This document shows positions 22,601-35,802 of a stretch of 64,000 bases of DNA, piece by piece. Source of the DNA: Verpa conica (lineage: Eukaryota; Ascomycota; Pezizomycetes; Pezizales; Morchellaceae). Positions within the stretch are counted from its first letter, which is position 1; each line of letters starts with the position of its first letter. A program made the translations under genes and the position numbers. Below the pieces are notes generated by a model. That model did no database searches. It was not told where the DNA came from and saw only the letters and a program-made list of their open reading frames with translations. The DNA lies in contig JAUFSD010000005.1 in NCBI GenBank assembly GCA_033030425.1, forward strand, positions 1,415,001-1,479,000, written 5' to 3'.

Positions 22601-23809
22601 ATGGCACCCGCTGTAGTAAATAACCAGCCACACACCGGAGAGGTCAAGGTTCAAGATCTTAGAGTACCAACAAAGAACCTGGAATATGCAGATAACGACC
22701 TTGGACCGAAGAGAGATATTATTATCTTTTCAGGTTTGACCTCTTTGAACAAATCTCTTTGCAAGGGAAATTTAACTAACAAGTGTTTCAGATTTCGATG
22801 GTACCATTTTTATGCAAGACACCGGACATATCCTATTTGATGCCCACGGTTGTGGTGCCCAGAGGAGGGAGGAGCTAGATGAGGAGATCAAGAATGGTGT
22901 AAGGTCATTCCGTGAAGTTTCGGAGGAGATGTGGGGAAGTTTGAACGTTCCATTCGACGATGGATTCGACGTCATGAAGGGGGCTCTGGATATCGACCCT
23001 GCGTTTCTCGAGTTCCACGACTTCTGCGTCAAGAATAACATCCCTTTCAACGTCATCTCTGCTGGTCTTAAGCCCATTCTCCGCCGTGTTCTCAACGAGT
23101 TCTTAGGGGAGAAGAAGGTAAACTCTATTCTAATACCCTTTACAATTACATCTAAGTATTAGTTGGTGAATAATGGCTAAATCTCTCTTTTTAGTCAAAA
23201 CTTATTGATATCATCGCCAATGATGCTACAATCAGTGCAGACGGCTCACAATGGAGGCCGGTCTGGCGTCATGACACCCCTCTCGGCCATGACAAGGCAG
23301 CCTCAATTCAAGAATACCGAACGATCGCCTCTTCTGAAAGCGAGGACGGTTCATGCCCTCTCATCCTCTTTGTCGGAGATGGTGTTTCGGATCTCGCCGC
23401 TGCCCGCGAAGCAGATGTCCTTTTCGCTAGGAGAGGACTGAGGCTCGAGGAGTACTGTAGAGAAAATAAGATCCCGTATATCGCTTTCGATACTTTTGCC
23501 GATATCCAGAAGGAGATTGTTAAGATTACCAGGGAAGATCAGAAAATCACCAAGGGTTACGGCAAACCTGTGCAGTACAATGTGAGTATAATTTTTACAT
23601 ATAGATTTGAAATAACTTCTAACGGTTTTCTTTAGCCTCGTGCAAACTTCTGGAGGAAAGCCGTCAAGAAGAAGACTGTCCCTCGTTTCGTCAAGAATGC
23701 CTCAAAAGAGGACAAGCTACACCTTTGGCCCGATGCATTCTCCGTCAAGGAGGCGGACAAAAAAGAGACCACCGAAGCTTCATCAAGTACAGAGCCGGCC
23801 ACCGCATAG
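22601..23809 (+). CDS. HAD-superfamily phosphatase (Pyp1/MtnX-like)
   Basis: Soluble Mg-dependent phosphatase of the haloacid dehalogenase superfamily. Exons 22601-22733, 22792-23117, 23195-23581 and 23636-23809 give 339 aa in one frame. The catalytic motif DFDGT begins at residue 45, where intron 1 splits the first aspartate codon. Motif II is the ISAG serine near 134, the motif III lysine is probably K187 (GHDKAA), and motif IV is GDGVSDLAAA at 214-223. All catalytic residues are present. The long cap between motifs I and II fits subfamily IB. Relatives include yeast YNL010W/Pyp1 and proteins annotated as diketo-methylthiopentane phosphatase; the substrate cannot be decided from sequence. 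The C-terminal 60 residues are basic and then low-complexity. The ATG context CAATATGGC is good, and the leader before it is C/T-rich. Confidence 0.9.
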
Positions 23810-26647
23810 TAGACTTACAGTGGAGTCTACATAGAGATCGATCTGTTATTTTCAAGAGGTTTAACGATATATCCTTGTGTTTTTTTACAGCCTTCAAGAC
23901 TTTGGTGGGGAGGAATTAGAAGATGACTTCTCCCATTGATGGGTTTTTTTGTATTTCTTTTTAGTTACCTGGTACCTGGTATGGGATTCTGGCGTATTGG
24001 GTTTCCTTTTTCACTGTATCGTCTGAGTTTTTTGTGCTTATAGAAAGTACACCATGAATTTACCTTGGGAAAGGAAGGATTGGGACTTGGAAAGAGAATG
24101 AATCTTTATTCATATCACAGCTTTTGTACTTTGAAAGTTAAGGTTTGAAAGAATATGTGAATGATTGATATCATCGACTGACCGATCAGCTAAATTACCG
24201 GGTATGTGTTCGAGATACATATGCAAGCACGGAGTGGTGAGCTGTATTGCCTAGCGCTCTCGGGTATGCAGCAACTGCCAGCAAACGAATGGTGCAGGAA
24301 TAGTTTATAGCTGGAGCGACGGAAAGCGAGAGGTACATGTGAAAGTGTATGTCTCCACTCAGCATAGGCTAGCTACATTTCCCCTTAAACCTGCACTCTA
24401 CTGACCGGCCAGCAGCAGCCTCTTCGAGCCATGGTTGACTTTCTTATTAATCACCTGCCGGCGTTGCAACGCCTCGGATTGATGTTGCTTTTAGCCACCC
24501 CAACCAGTCGGTGTTTAAACGTTTAATGATATCAGATGCGGGGCTTCCGTATGTGCTGTCAGCGTCTCATCGGGCTATGAGCTACAACAGCGGGTACGGC
24601 GTTACTAACTATGGTAATTTAATTTTGTGAGTTAAATTCTCATCTATTGCATTTTTCTTTTTTACTTATCGCCAAATTCGCTGTTATCGCTTGTTTTTCT
24701 TGTTTTTCTGCCCATTTGTTCTCGACTACTTATTCAGCTACTCATTTGCCGTCGAATCCGGAATTTGGCCACTGGGGATACTTTATCGGTACTTGGTCGT
24801 AGAGATCCAATCGAACCCCGCTTCTTGACCACGGGGATGAGTGGGGTATGATCGTCCGGGTATCAACAAAATAAGAAATGTTTAAAACCCTCTGATACTT
24901 ATCTACGAGGGTGATACATTAGGGTCTGCAAAAGTGAGGGGTGGTACGGAGTGATTGACACGTCTGGTTTCGTGCTGGGGCTAGTGATGGATCGTGACGC
25001 GATCTTCCAGAGTTTTGGCTTCTTTCCTTTTCGTGGTTCGAGGGTTAAAATTAAAATTTGGCTTAATGATTTTTACGGCAGTGCTTTCCCCCGGTTGTTT
25101 TTGCACTTGAGGCTATCACGTGCTTACGTGGGGATAGCAACATGCTTAATAAGATCTACGTGGGTTATGCATATAATTTGAAACAGCAAAAATAGTAGCT
25201 GATAGGCAGGAGACCGCACCAAATTTGATATTCCAAGACCTCTGATATCATTGAAATGTATTAGGATGCGGTAGTATATCGACTTGAGAAGCCTTTCTAT
25301 GAAGCTACCAGTAACGAATGAGGGCTGAATTCTCAAGCGTACCACTACTCTTGCGGGCTAAAATGGGTGGATAGGAAGAACTATATGTATGTCTCACGAG
25401 TGACCGTCAACCATAGGCAAGCTACTCGGTTTCTTACACTTTGTATGTGAATCAAAAGAAGAAAAAAAAGTCGATCAGAGTAATAAAAGGCTCACCCTGT
25501 ATTTTACATGCTTACTTATAGCACCTTATTTTCTTCTTCGACGCATCGAGTAGTTATTTAGTAAGAGCAATAGAACACTTCCGGGTGGATAATTTTGATT
25601 GGCGTAAAAAAATGGTTAGTACCGCTGCAGAAGATCGGCCTAAATAGTTAGACTACGTGGCGTTTATCTAGAGAAATCATTGCCTTCGGTCTACTTAAGA
25701 ACTTTAATAGTGAAATGTACCTATATGTAGTTATATTTAGTAGGAGGCTAGGGAGTTGGCTTGTAATGGCTGTACCAAAGATTTTACACGACATGGATTA
25801 TCACTCGATACACCTCATGTGGTATGAATGAATGAATTAATCATAAGTACCTTGTGTTGAGGTATGACAGTTGGTACATGTATTAATGCGAGTTTTATAT
25901 CTATTTACTCAATAAAGAAGTAGGAAAATCCGAGTACTAATGGGCTGTATGGTTTATATTTTGAGAGGTTTGTAGCTTTTTCGACGTAACGTTTATACTG
26001 AGTTCATGTTTGTGACTAAGGTCTATGTTTCGGTTAAGCAGCCTGAGGATTGTAAGTGAGTGATGTTTTGGTAGATATTAAGATGTCTTGCTTTTGTAGT
26101 CGTAGGTCTTTTTTAATTTAGATATCCTATTTTAGCTAGAAACAGCCAAAGATATGGAGATTACCGCCTTCACCATGCTTAATTATTACACGTTAGCAAA
26201 ACTACCCGAACATTTACGTTATAACTACATTTTGTATGCAAAAGCATCTTTGAGCAAGTTTTACTCCATAACCACAATAGCTGTAAGAAAGATAATTTTA
26301 TTTATGGAATTCCCAGGGGCTATAGTGGCTATAAGCTTAGTGTGACTGTTTGTGTCAAGCTTTTGGGGTGGGGGTTGTTGTGGGAGATTTGCTTAGGTGC
26401 AATCTAAATGTTCGGGTAGATTTGATAACGTATAATACATATATTCATATCTCCGAATTTATTGAAATCATTTGATGTATCTAACTCCAAAATATCTCTT
26501 CTAGCTTACAGTGCCAAAGTACGCAACAGCCTCTCGAAAGCCCCTCTTAAGCAGTACAACCAATGATAAGTATACAACACCCAACTCCTCCAAATATATA
26601 CAGTTGAAATCAGATCGAACGGAATCTTCATATTAGCTAAAACAAAA
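23810..26647. other. Gene-free tract between two convergent genes
   Basis: Contains the 3' ends of the phosphatase gene and the kelch gene. Otherwise AT-rich unique DNA without a supportable gene. One TACATGTA occurs at 25875. Confidence 0.55.
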
Positions 26648-28850
26648 TTATTTCGGTAGCGGTTTTCTCGAGACACCCATGGGCCCCGGAGAGGTTGGAC
26701 CCGATATTATCACCGCTGGCACTTCAGACTCATAACTACTATCATCCGACAGAGGCAGAAGAGGGTGTAGTGGTAGACCACTATCAAGTTCGGATATCCC
26801 ACGATTAGAGTCGTACTTCTTGATATCGTCATCTTCCCCCCTTTGTCCTTGTAGTTCGTGCATTGGACCCCTGTGAACATATGCCTGGGGGGGAATGCCA
26901 CTTAGGAGTTCGTGTAGTCCTCTGTCCGGGGAGAGTTCTTGTAAACTTGAAGACTCCATTGGCAGATCACTGGGAGGCTCGGGTTCGTTGTCGTTCTGGC
27001 GATGACGTCGGCGCCTGAAGAAAATTCCCAATACCCCTATAGCTGCCAGGACGACCAATCCACCAACTACACCACCTGCTATGGCGCCAGTAGAAGATTT
27101 TGATTCTTCAGGTTCTTCAGTTCCATCAGATTCCGAGGATTTCGATGAAGAAGAAGATGATGATGAAGACGACGACGACGACGATGATTGTGCACTATCG
27201 TCTGTAGTCGTCGTATCCCCGCCGGATGTGGTCGAAGAAGTTGTGACATCATCACCGAAGAAGATAGCTTCAATAGCTGAATCGGTCCAGAATTCAGGTT
27301 TGTTTTTATCAGGGTCTGCGTTTCCGTTTCCGTCGCCTCCAATCACGGCTGTGACGGCGCTGGGAACAGTATATGCGGACGCTGTTGGGTCGAAGCCAGC
27401 CTTCCATGATAAACTAGACGTATCAAAAACGAATAACGATGTCGTCAAGCACTGTTTGTGTGCTGCTGCGCTACGTCCACCACCAATTATCGCCATCTGT
27501 CTATTGCCAATAATCTGGCATGTATGAGATGTGCGCTCCCCTGCAATCTCTCCACCGCCCTCGGCTACATTGTCGACTTTGATCCATTTAAATGAAGGTA
27601 TAGACAGAATCCACATATCGTTGAAGGCCGCGTCTTCTCGGTCCTGGGTGGACCCGCCAAACATGTAGATGTTGAATGAAGAGTTGTCTGGGGCAGCCTG
27701 GACCACAGTACATGCTTCGACTCGAGGGACTGGTACGTCGTCTTGCGTAACGGAACCTACGGCTGTCTGATAGTACCAGGTTGACGATGCAATATCGAAG
27801 AATCTGATTTCAGCAAAGGTTCCCTAATATATCCAATTAATCAGTCAAAATTTTCCAAGAATTTTATGGAGGTTGTTATTACTCCAATCGAGTACGGCGA
27901 GATCTTACCATTTGCGCGTAGCCTGTTATCTTGAGCGACCCACGCCCACTGAGGGGTACCAAAATCCCAGACTTTCCAACAGGGACATAAGCTAACGAGT
28001 TGTCAACAATAACCAGATCCCTATTTGATTTATTCGTGTATGTGATGTTCTTTGCGACCTTCGTTTCCCAGTCAAACTCGATTAAATCCGACCTTGCAGC
28101 AGCGCCTTGTAGCTTTCCTTGTTGGTAATACCAAAGATCGCTGGTCGTTGCCTGGTCCTGGAATCCTCCAAAGGCATATGATTTCTTTATTTTTGGAGCA
28201 TTGGTATAACCCCCGGATGCGAGTCGATTTACGGTGCCGGAAGAGACAGCCTTCCAGCTGGACGATGAAATACCGTAATCCCATACTTTGAAGCTCTCTT
28301 GTTGCGCGTTTGTTATTTGCCAGCCTCCATATTGATAAAAGTCGACCCCATCACTCCAGGCGCAGGCCTCATTAACATTTATTAGAGAATCCGGCTTGCT
28401 CACAGTCGTTAATGATGGAGCGCTGATAGTCCAGGAGGAAGAGAGATCGACGTATTGTATGCTATTAACTATCTCAATCAATTAGCAGTGGTTCGAGAGG
28501 GGGCATATAAATCGGTGGTCGTAGATGACGCGACTTGTCCGAAGGACTGTGACGTACAATTTGAATAAGTCGTAGTGCTTGCAGTTCTATTAGACAAATT
28601 CTGACCCCCGTTTATGTAAAGCCTCTTTCCCACAACAGTAGCTACATAGAACCAATGTTAGCAGGTATTCATAGCTAAGAATTGCCCGGAATTACTTACT
28701 TGTGCTGTATCTCCGGTCGCAGAGGTCTTGGAGCTGAGAATTTGTAGCTTCTTGTCGTTTAGAGATTAAAGCACGACCCGACGAAAGACTAGGAAGTATC
28801 GAAAGAATGGCCACAGTCACGAGAACTGTAAATCGATGAATCTCCACCAT
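26648..28850 (-). CDS. Kelch-repeat single-pass membrane protein
   Basis: Predicted cell-surface protein: signal peptide, beta-propeller, serine-rich stalk, one membrane helix, cytoplasmic tail. Exons 28700-28850, 28558-28641, 27909-28468 and 26648-27823 give 656 aa. The start at 28850 places the hydrophobic stretch LVTVAILSILPSLSSG close to the N-terminus, followed by a KR site. An ATG at 28904 would add 18 residues and bury it. Kelch-like blades are visible, for example DFYQYGGWQ, KSYAFGGFQDQ, NIYMFGGSTQDRE with DMWILSIPSFKWIKV, and MAIIGGGRSA. A run of 15 serines precedes the helix AIAGGVVGGLVVLAAIGVLG (about 512-534), then RRRRHR as a stop-transfer signal. The tail of about 120 residues is acidic and proline-rich. 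Ligand and function are unknown; galactose-oxidase catalytic residues cannot be confirmed. Confidence 0.85.
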
Positions 28851-31649
28851 ATTTACTATGCCACGAGGTTGTAGATGGAATAGAAGTCTTGACCCGAGCC
28901 TCAAGAGAAAAGAAAAGGAAGGTTATATTATAAGCTTCTGGATAGCCACACGATTAATTATAAAAGATATGCGGCATGATATTAAAACACACATTGGTGA
29001 TTGTACATAAGTTTTAAGGCAAGGCGCCTGCCTCTTTTATCCCCCTTTCCATTGCGCCGCAAAAGAAAGAAGTGATAGGGCCGGGGAGGGGGGTGACTTA
29101 TTCCCCATATAGCCAGTCAACGAAACTAATTGCTTTTTAATTGGCACAGACAGTCACTGAGATGCAGACGGCAGGGGGCGCATGATATGCGAATACCCTT
29201 CTGGATTCTCTAGAACAAGGGGTTCCGCCACTGCCCCTCGTGGGCGGTGCATATAGGATACTTAAAGACCAGAGGGGTTGTGCCTCGTAGCAATGAAGCA
29301 ACCCCCCCCCCCCTATGCGCCTATTTGCATTTGAAGTACTGTATCCTACTGACTGCGGTCAACTTGACTTTCTAGTTTATTCTATTTAGCAAAGTATAAG
29401 CACTACTGACATGTTCCTAGTTAGAGGATATTGATCGACTAGCGAAGGGAACTGGTTACTCACCGTGCACTTAATTTAGAACCCTTGTTTTCCTCTGCTC
29501 GCAGCGGCTAAATGCCAGTCAAGTCGTTGGGGGGGGGGGCACTTGCCTCATCTTGACACTTTCATGTAGATTACCCAGCCCTATGGGGCACTCACCAAGA
29601 CATTACACAAACTGTCTCTAGACGAATTTAAAGAAAACATGCTGTAAACTGTAATATATTTGAGGTGATATTTTCGACTATTGTACTCATAACAATTATA
29701 TATATCCAACAAAAGTCAAACTAAGTCAAGATTATCTGGTACACATCTGAAAAATAGCTAATCATGACCGGGAGGAGAAGCCTGTTATATGTATCTAGGC
29801 CGATCTAGGAAATCTACCCCACCACGTACTATCGATTATGTGGGGGCTTAACACTCTTTCGACTCGTAGTAAATTAGGATTTAGGGGGCCGTTTTCTCAA
29901 AACCTCCCGTGGTAACGTCGTTCTCAAAAATACCTGCTAATTCAAATCTGGGAGGGAAAAACCGTGTATAGACCTGCTGGTGCTATTTTATTCGATTCTA
30001 ACGGCTAATACGGGGCACTGGAATCTGATACAAGATCTTAAGAATCCTACGACTACACTATTGGTTCTGATAGCCCACGCCCTTAAATGTCAGGTAACTC
30101 TAGTCTCAGAACTGATAAAGGCATTCTTTGAAACACCAACATATACTAGTAGAGTCCAATTTTACAGCTAATTGGCGTGAAGCAATAGATCTCGTGTCAC
30201 TATGGAATGTCAACGTTGTCCAGTCACACAGATCACACAGACCACAGTCTCAGTTTCCGATGGGCGGCCGGTGGCGTGAGTACGTGCTGGTACGCATAAG
30301 ACGTACAAGCTACTTATATATTATGTAGTCGCGCTTTCTTGAGAGGATTGGAGTTCTTGTTTATTTGTGTTTATTTGTGATGACTTCTGCAAGACTCGCC
30401 TAGAATAGACCTCTGATATAAAGTAATCCCAATATTCCAGGTTACGCGAGGCTGCCAGCTCTCATGCATATCACGTGACCGGATAATAGGACTAAAATAG
30501 CATGGGAGACCTGGAAACCTACGACAGGTGATGCAGAGATTTGTCTGTATAGAGATTAGCTAATCAATATCTATTTGAGCTACTTGTGAGGCTTTTTCGT
30601 GACGCGGCTACATACATGGGGATATCATTAAAGTTCAAGGCCTTGATAACCTATGGCATTAAGCGCAATTACCTGTTTGATTTAGGGCACTGGCTTAATG
30701 TAAATTTGGAATAGCCAGTTAAGCTGTAGGATCAACTCTTACTGGTTCAATGGCCGTTCTAGCTTTCTCAACATTTACTCTATACGGGAGGAAACCCGGA
30801 TCGGGACCCGGTGTCATCAATAACTAGGATTATTAACACAGCGGCCCCTTGAATGGTATTGGCCTGTAACTCTAACGGCGTGGGCGTACAATAAGGCAAC
30901 CGAGATTTGTGCTTCTATGTGTAGTGTAACACTCAAATAATAATAGTGAGCAGATATTCGCAGCCTGCGGGTGAATTTATTCAGTTTTAATATCAGTGAT
31001 AGAATCCAAGAATATACCTCTATCCGTTCCGGCTCAGACTTACCAAAGATTCTCAGTCACTGTTTCTAGTTACTTCTCCAGCATAGTTTGATCCATTGCC
31101 TCTAGTGTTTACACGCTCAGCCCAGGGACCTATGTGAACGTATTTTCTGAACCCCACTGCGCTGGTGCCGCCAGGCCGGGCCGAATCGTATCTCTCACCG
31201 CCGACAAAGGGGATTTTACAGCCCTAAATCTTTAAGTTCTACGCGAGGGATTACAATTACTGATTCTGTCCTATAAGTATGAGTCCCGAGCGGATAGGGG
31301 GTGGAGTGTAGTTGCGCAGATCCCGTAGAAATGGTTCTGTAACACAAGCACTTTCAAGGTGACCCTAAGATAATAGGGTACCCCTGAGACTGAAACTAGA
31401 TTATGCAGGTTTAGCCCACTGATTTATATCGATAATGACGGCTCGACAATAGTAATCATGTGTGTGTGTGTTGTTCAAGTAACTAACTTAATATATCAGA
31501 GGCGATATATTATTTTTGTTATCGAGTGAGGTGTCGTGATTCAGGAAGATTAGTCATGCGGCTCTGCCCACATTTCTCTCACCACAGAAATATCTACGAC
31601 AAAAGTTGAGCCCCACCACGCGGAAAATTGCCCCCCCCCTCTCCCCCCA
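28851..31649. other. Gene-free tract between divergent kelch and SAM35 genes
   Basis: The promoter of the kelch gene lies at the left and the SAM35 promoter at the right. No gene is supported. Two long homopolymers occur: 12 C at 29302-29313 and 11 G at 29529-29539. Nine C (31631-31639) sit about 11 bases before the SAM35 start codon. Confidence 0.55.
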
Positions 31650-32694
31650 ATGTCGCCGTTCCGTATCCCCCCCGTGATAAAGACAATCTTCAATTACTTC
31701 CCCCTCCGAACAATCCCAGACGACCCTCTCCCGTCAGGATGCCCTAGGCCTAACCCAGACGCACCGTCATTGTACGTTTTCTCCACACCAAAAGACGCAG
31801 CCAACGGCAACCCGAGCTTCAACCCTAGCTGTCTGAAGTGGCAGGTAATAAGTCCACCCCAGTTGGATTTGATATTCTAGTTTTTTGTTATTGTGGTTAC
31901 TGTATCTGAGGTTGTGGTTGGTTGGGCGAGTAGACATACCTGAAGTTCTGTGGGATCGACTATAGGATCGTTCCATCGAATAACCATGCCTCGCCTTCTG
32001 GCATGCTTCCGTTTCTGATCACTGCTGGGACCATCACGTCTTCCACAATACCGTCGAGTGGTCTTAAGAAATGGGCTCGGGAGAACGGTAACGCACCAAA
32101 GGAGATTGATGGGGAGGAACCACAGTATCAGGCGTTTTTATCTCTAATTAATTCACAATTACGAGATGCTTGGGTATAGCTATCCTTTCAAAAATTTTTT
32201 TTCTCTAAAATATTTTAATGATAATATATAAAATAAAATAAAAATACATATCTCTAACTGTAATTAATTAATCACAGTTATATGCACTCTACATCGAGCC
32301 TACAAACTTCATGACACTCACCTCAACGCACTACCGTTCTACTTCTGTGCCTATTGTGAACTTCCTACTGTCGCACCAGATGCAAACCGCCGCCACAAAA
32401 GAACTCCTAAAGGCTCGTCCAGGCGGTATCATAAACCCAGATGACATCTACGCTGATGCGGAATCCGCTGTTTCTGCCCTGTCTACGATCCTTGGGGATG
32501 ATGAGTGGTTTTTTGGTAGTAGCGAGCCGGGGTTTTTCGATGCTGTATTATTTGGGTACACGCATTTGATTTTGACATTAGAGTGGGATGATAGGGAGGC
32601 TGGGTTGGTGAGGGCTCTCAAGAAGTATGCGAATCTGGTGAGTCATGAGGGGAGGATACGGGAGAGGTGGTATCCGAATGCGACCCCTCCGTGA
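31650..32694 (+). CDS. SAM35: Mitochondrial sorting and assembly machinery subunit Sam35
   Basis: Metaxin-like, GST-fold component of the SAM complex of the mitochondrial outer membrane, which recognises beta-barrel precursors. Exons 31650-31844, 31934-32173 and 32278-32694 all join between codons to give 283 aa. The N-terminus has the family pattern of a short amphipathic lead followed by the FPLRTIPDDPLP region. The thioredoxin-like part then reads LYVFS, NPSCLKWQTYLKFCGIDY and VPSNNHASPSGMLPFL. The helical C-terminal half includes ILGDDEWFFGSSEPGFFDAV and ends in a basic tail. Intron 2 is AT-rich. The gene converges with the methyltransferase gene, leaving 346 bases between stop codons. 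Confidence 0.85.
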
Positions 32695-33040
32695 TTATCT
32701 GTTTAGGATACTCTATTAAAGACTCAGTCCGATGCATTGTATGCGCTGGAATAGGTGCTCTGATTAGTGGCAGAGAATGTAATTTAGATCCGAAGGCCTA
32801 GGTAAAAAAAACTAAATAGAATAAACCACTCTACACTCTTATAATGTTAGTTAAATCTTACTAGTAGATTAAAGGTATTCATATATAACTTTAATACCAT
32901 AACCTTTTCTTGACAGTTCTGTATGATCCTATTTCTGCTCTCTTCCAACATAGATTCAATTATATGTATATAAAACAGATAACCCCCGTAAAAGTCGATC
33001 ACAAGTCTCAAAAGTACTTTTAAAAAGAAATCCCATCCTA
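32695..33040. other. Convergent 3' intergenic region
   Basis: AT-rich 346 bases shared by the 3' ends of SAM35 and the methyltransferase gene. It must hold both poly(A) regions. No other feature seen. Confidence 0.6.
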
Positions 33041-33861
33041 TCACTGCATAAAAAACGTCATCTCGACATGCATCTTGATTCCAATCCACTTCACTGCTCT
33101 TTCCCCTAGACTCTCCGCATGCTGTTTATCATCAACACCCCTTTCCTTCACCTCTCCCATCAGAACCAGCCCAACCTTCTCTGCTGCCGCCAATATCTCC
33201 TCAATCTTGTAATTGAAGCTCACACCCTGGATCTTGACCTCTTGACCATTCTGCTCACCCACAAAGCCCGCTCTTGATATCTCACCTTGCTCAGGATGCA
33301 TATTAGTCAAGTACAACCAACCACCCTTCCTCAACACCGACGCAACCGTCTCAAAGAACCGGTCTAGATACAAATGCTCCAACACCAAAGTCGACACAAC
33401 AGCATCAACCTCTCCAATCTGGAGTGTGGCGTTTATATCATTGATATCGTGGAGGACCCATGTGATCTTTGCTGCTACTACACCTTCTTTTTCTTTCTCG
33501 TTGGTGGAAAGCCGCTCTTGCGCTTTTCGCATCATGCCCTCGCTGACGTCTACAGCGATGATTTCGGAATCTGCTGAGAGGTGGTCTATGAGCTTGGTGG
33601 TGTTCCTGCCTGTGCCGCAGCCTAGGTCGAGGATACGCTTGGGTGGGTTTTTGGATAGGAGTGGAGGGACTGTGGAAATAAAGGCGAGGTCATCGTGGAT
33701 TTGGAGGATGTTTCCATCGTGATCGTAGACCTGGAGGATTTTTGTTAGCTTGATTGATGAGTAGGTGGCTAGAAGAGGGGGGGAGAACTTACATCTGCCC
33801 ATTTATTATAGACTTCTACAGTTGGTAGACGGACGAGCTGACGGGGTGAGGGAGATACCAT
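33041..33861 (-). CDS. Class I SAM-dependent methyltransferase
   Basis: Small soluble methyltransferase. Exon 1 (33793-33861) gives 23 residues ending EVYNKWAD; exon 2 (33041-33730) starts VYDHDGNILQIHDD. The total is 252 aa. Motif I is RILDLGCGTG at 55-64, with the following acidic ribose contact in IIAVDVSEG. A post-I region has ITWVLHDINDI and motif IV-like DAVVSTLVLEHL, then LRKGGWLYLTNMHPEQG. This arrangement fits the methyltransferase-11/UbiE-like group acting on a small molecule. The VYNKWAxxYD start also occurs in this group. The substrate cannot be read from sequence and no biosynthetic genes lie nearby. Confidence 0.88.
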
Positions 33862-35802
33862 TGTGTTCTTCTCAGTTGAGTGTGTTGTCTTTTTTGGAAT
33901 CTTGTTCATTTGGAGTCTTATATCAGGTTTACATCGTGACTCATATGCGGTTTGTTCATGAGTAGATGTGGGGTTTTTTTTTTGCCATTAGAGGTAAACT
34001 TGTCCGGAGGAGAAGAAAACAGTATTCAGCAGGAGTGAGTCAGTTTATCAACGTAGTACGTCGACAAGTAAGACTATAGCTATCCTCATACTCCTTGGGC
34101 GTTCAATCTGGTTGGAGGATAGAAAGCCACTACACGACTAGTCTAGTTTTCGAATTATCCGAATACGGATATGAATCGAAGTTCGAACCCAGATGGCATT
34201 TCGAAGAAATGCATATTTCCTAAAGTATAGGGGAATCAAAGCGCCAATACGAGGTCGTATCGATAGCGCGATAACCGACTCCACCTTTCAAAGCACGTAG
34301 TATACACTCCAGAGCTTGAGAGCCGAAGTATCGGATACTACCGACACGGGCGCATAAGATGCAGCTCGCGAAACTAGTCTATCCGCCGAGTGAGAACATA
34401 TGCTTACTTGTTTATTCTAAATCCACGAGCTATGAGAGTGAGTGAGTAGATTACATGTAGCCTGGAATAATTCTGCAGGTATGTATGTACCCCTCCCCTG
34501 GGTGTTTCAGAATCAGTAGGGCCCCATAGTGCGCGCCTAGATAATATGTGCTACGGCGGCATGGCAACTACTTTATACAGTCGCTCACCAACCAGCTTCA
34601 GCCCCAGGCCAGGACTAAATCGAGACTAAAGATAGAACTCGATATATCTATAAATCGAAAACATGTTATTTTTTCTATGATGTACTGTACCGCGCAAAGC
34701 TGCTACATTGTGTCGCATACATTCTGTTTGTTTGTGGCCTGATAAACTAAATTTCGGACGAGCGCTTCCTATGAGTGGCTGTGAATTTTCTGTAAGGGGT
34801 TTAAGGTGTTAGGGGAAGAGGTTACTATAGAGTGATATTTCTGGCTAGTTAAAAGCCCAGCCATACTTGGTGTTCCCGTGGTGTAGGTTTCTAATATACG
34901 CTACGGCGATGGAACATACTGTCGTCTGTTTTGTCAACAATTTGAACTGCGATATGTAGATGCGATTAGGTGGTTGTATGAGTCTTGGCTGGCGGTGGTG
35001 GTTCTCAGTGGTTTGAAAATATTCTTAGATAGGTTAAAATACTGTAATTCAATTCTCGTGAATCTCTAGATTCGCAATCAGCTATAAATCCTAGTTCCCA
35101 CTGAAGTCTCCTACAGTTAAAAGTCAGTGTCTATCCAGTATCCAAATAGGATCTTTTACACTTCCTCTCATATGTCTAGTATTTTCCTATCTAGTGTTCT
35201 TCATCTCCACCTTCTGCCATAGTCTATATATGACTAGGGAATGAATGAATCATAAGTATATATGACTAGGGACATTTCTAGGCAGTTCCTATCTCATAGC
35301 AAGGGTACTCGGGGAAGCTGAAGAGCCTCGATAGAAACAACTCTATTTATCATACACGAATATGAAAGAAAATAGCATGTATAAAATGACGAAGGTAATT
35401 TATAGACCGCGTTGGTGACGGGTAGTACAATTACATGTAGTTTTGATCCTGTTACATAGTCACACCCAAGGCCTTAGGAAACTGATATATATCATACTCT
35501 TTGCTAAAGACTCTTTTATCCTTATTTAAGGTGCTGAATCACAAAACCTCTATAAGATAGTCTCTAGTACTTAAAAGAGAATTCAATTCGCTTCTACCCA
35601 AAACTATAGGGCTAGGGTTATTTATGCAGGCTCCGAGTGATCAAATGTGATGTCAAAAGTAACAATGAATTACTCATAATACATGTGTTAACAGTAGCCT
35701 TCTCATACATACCCTAGAAATAAAACCATAAGACTAAAACCCACAAATGCGCCATCCTTTAAATTCTGTCGGTTTCAATACAAACAGTACAATCCAAACC
35801 CT
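33862..35802. other. Intergenic, methyltransferase promoter to orphan gene 3' end
   Basis: No gene is supported. Contains two TACATGTA palindromes (34452 and 35432) and a 16-base direct repeat, TATATATGACTAGGGA, at 35225-35240 and 35257-35272. Confidence 0.55.

Noticed and set aside
27081..27527. 148-aa plus-strand frame rich in Asp/Glu
   Set aside because: It is the antisense of the serine-rich stalk and propeller of the kelch gene; the acid run is the complement of serine codons.
34175..34200. GTTCGAACCC resembling a tRNA B box
   Set aside because: No matching A box, no acceptor stem and no T-run at the right distance on either strand.
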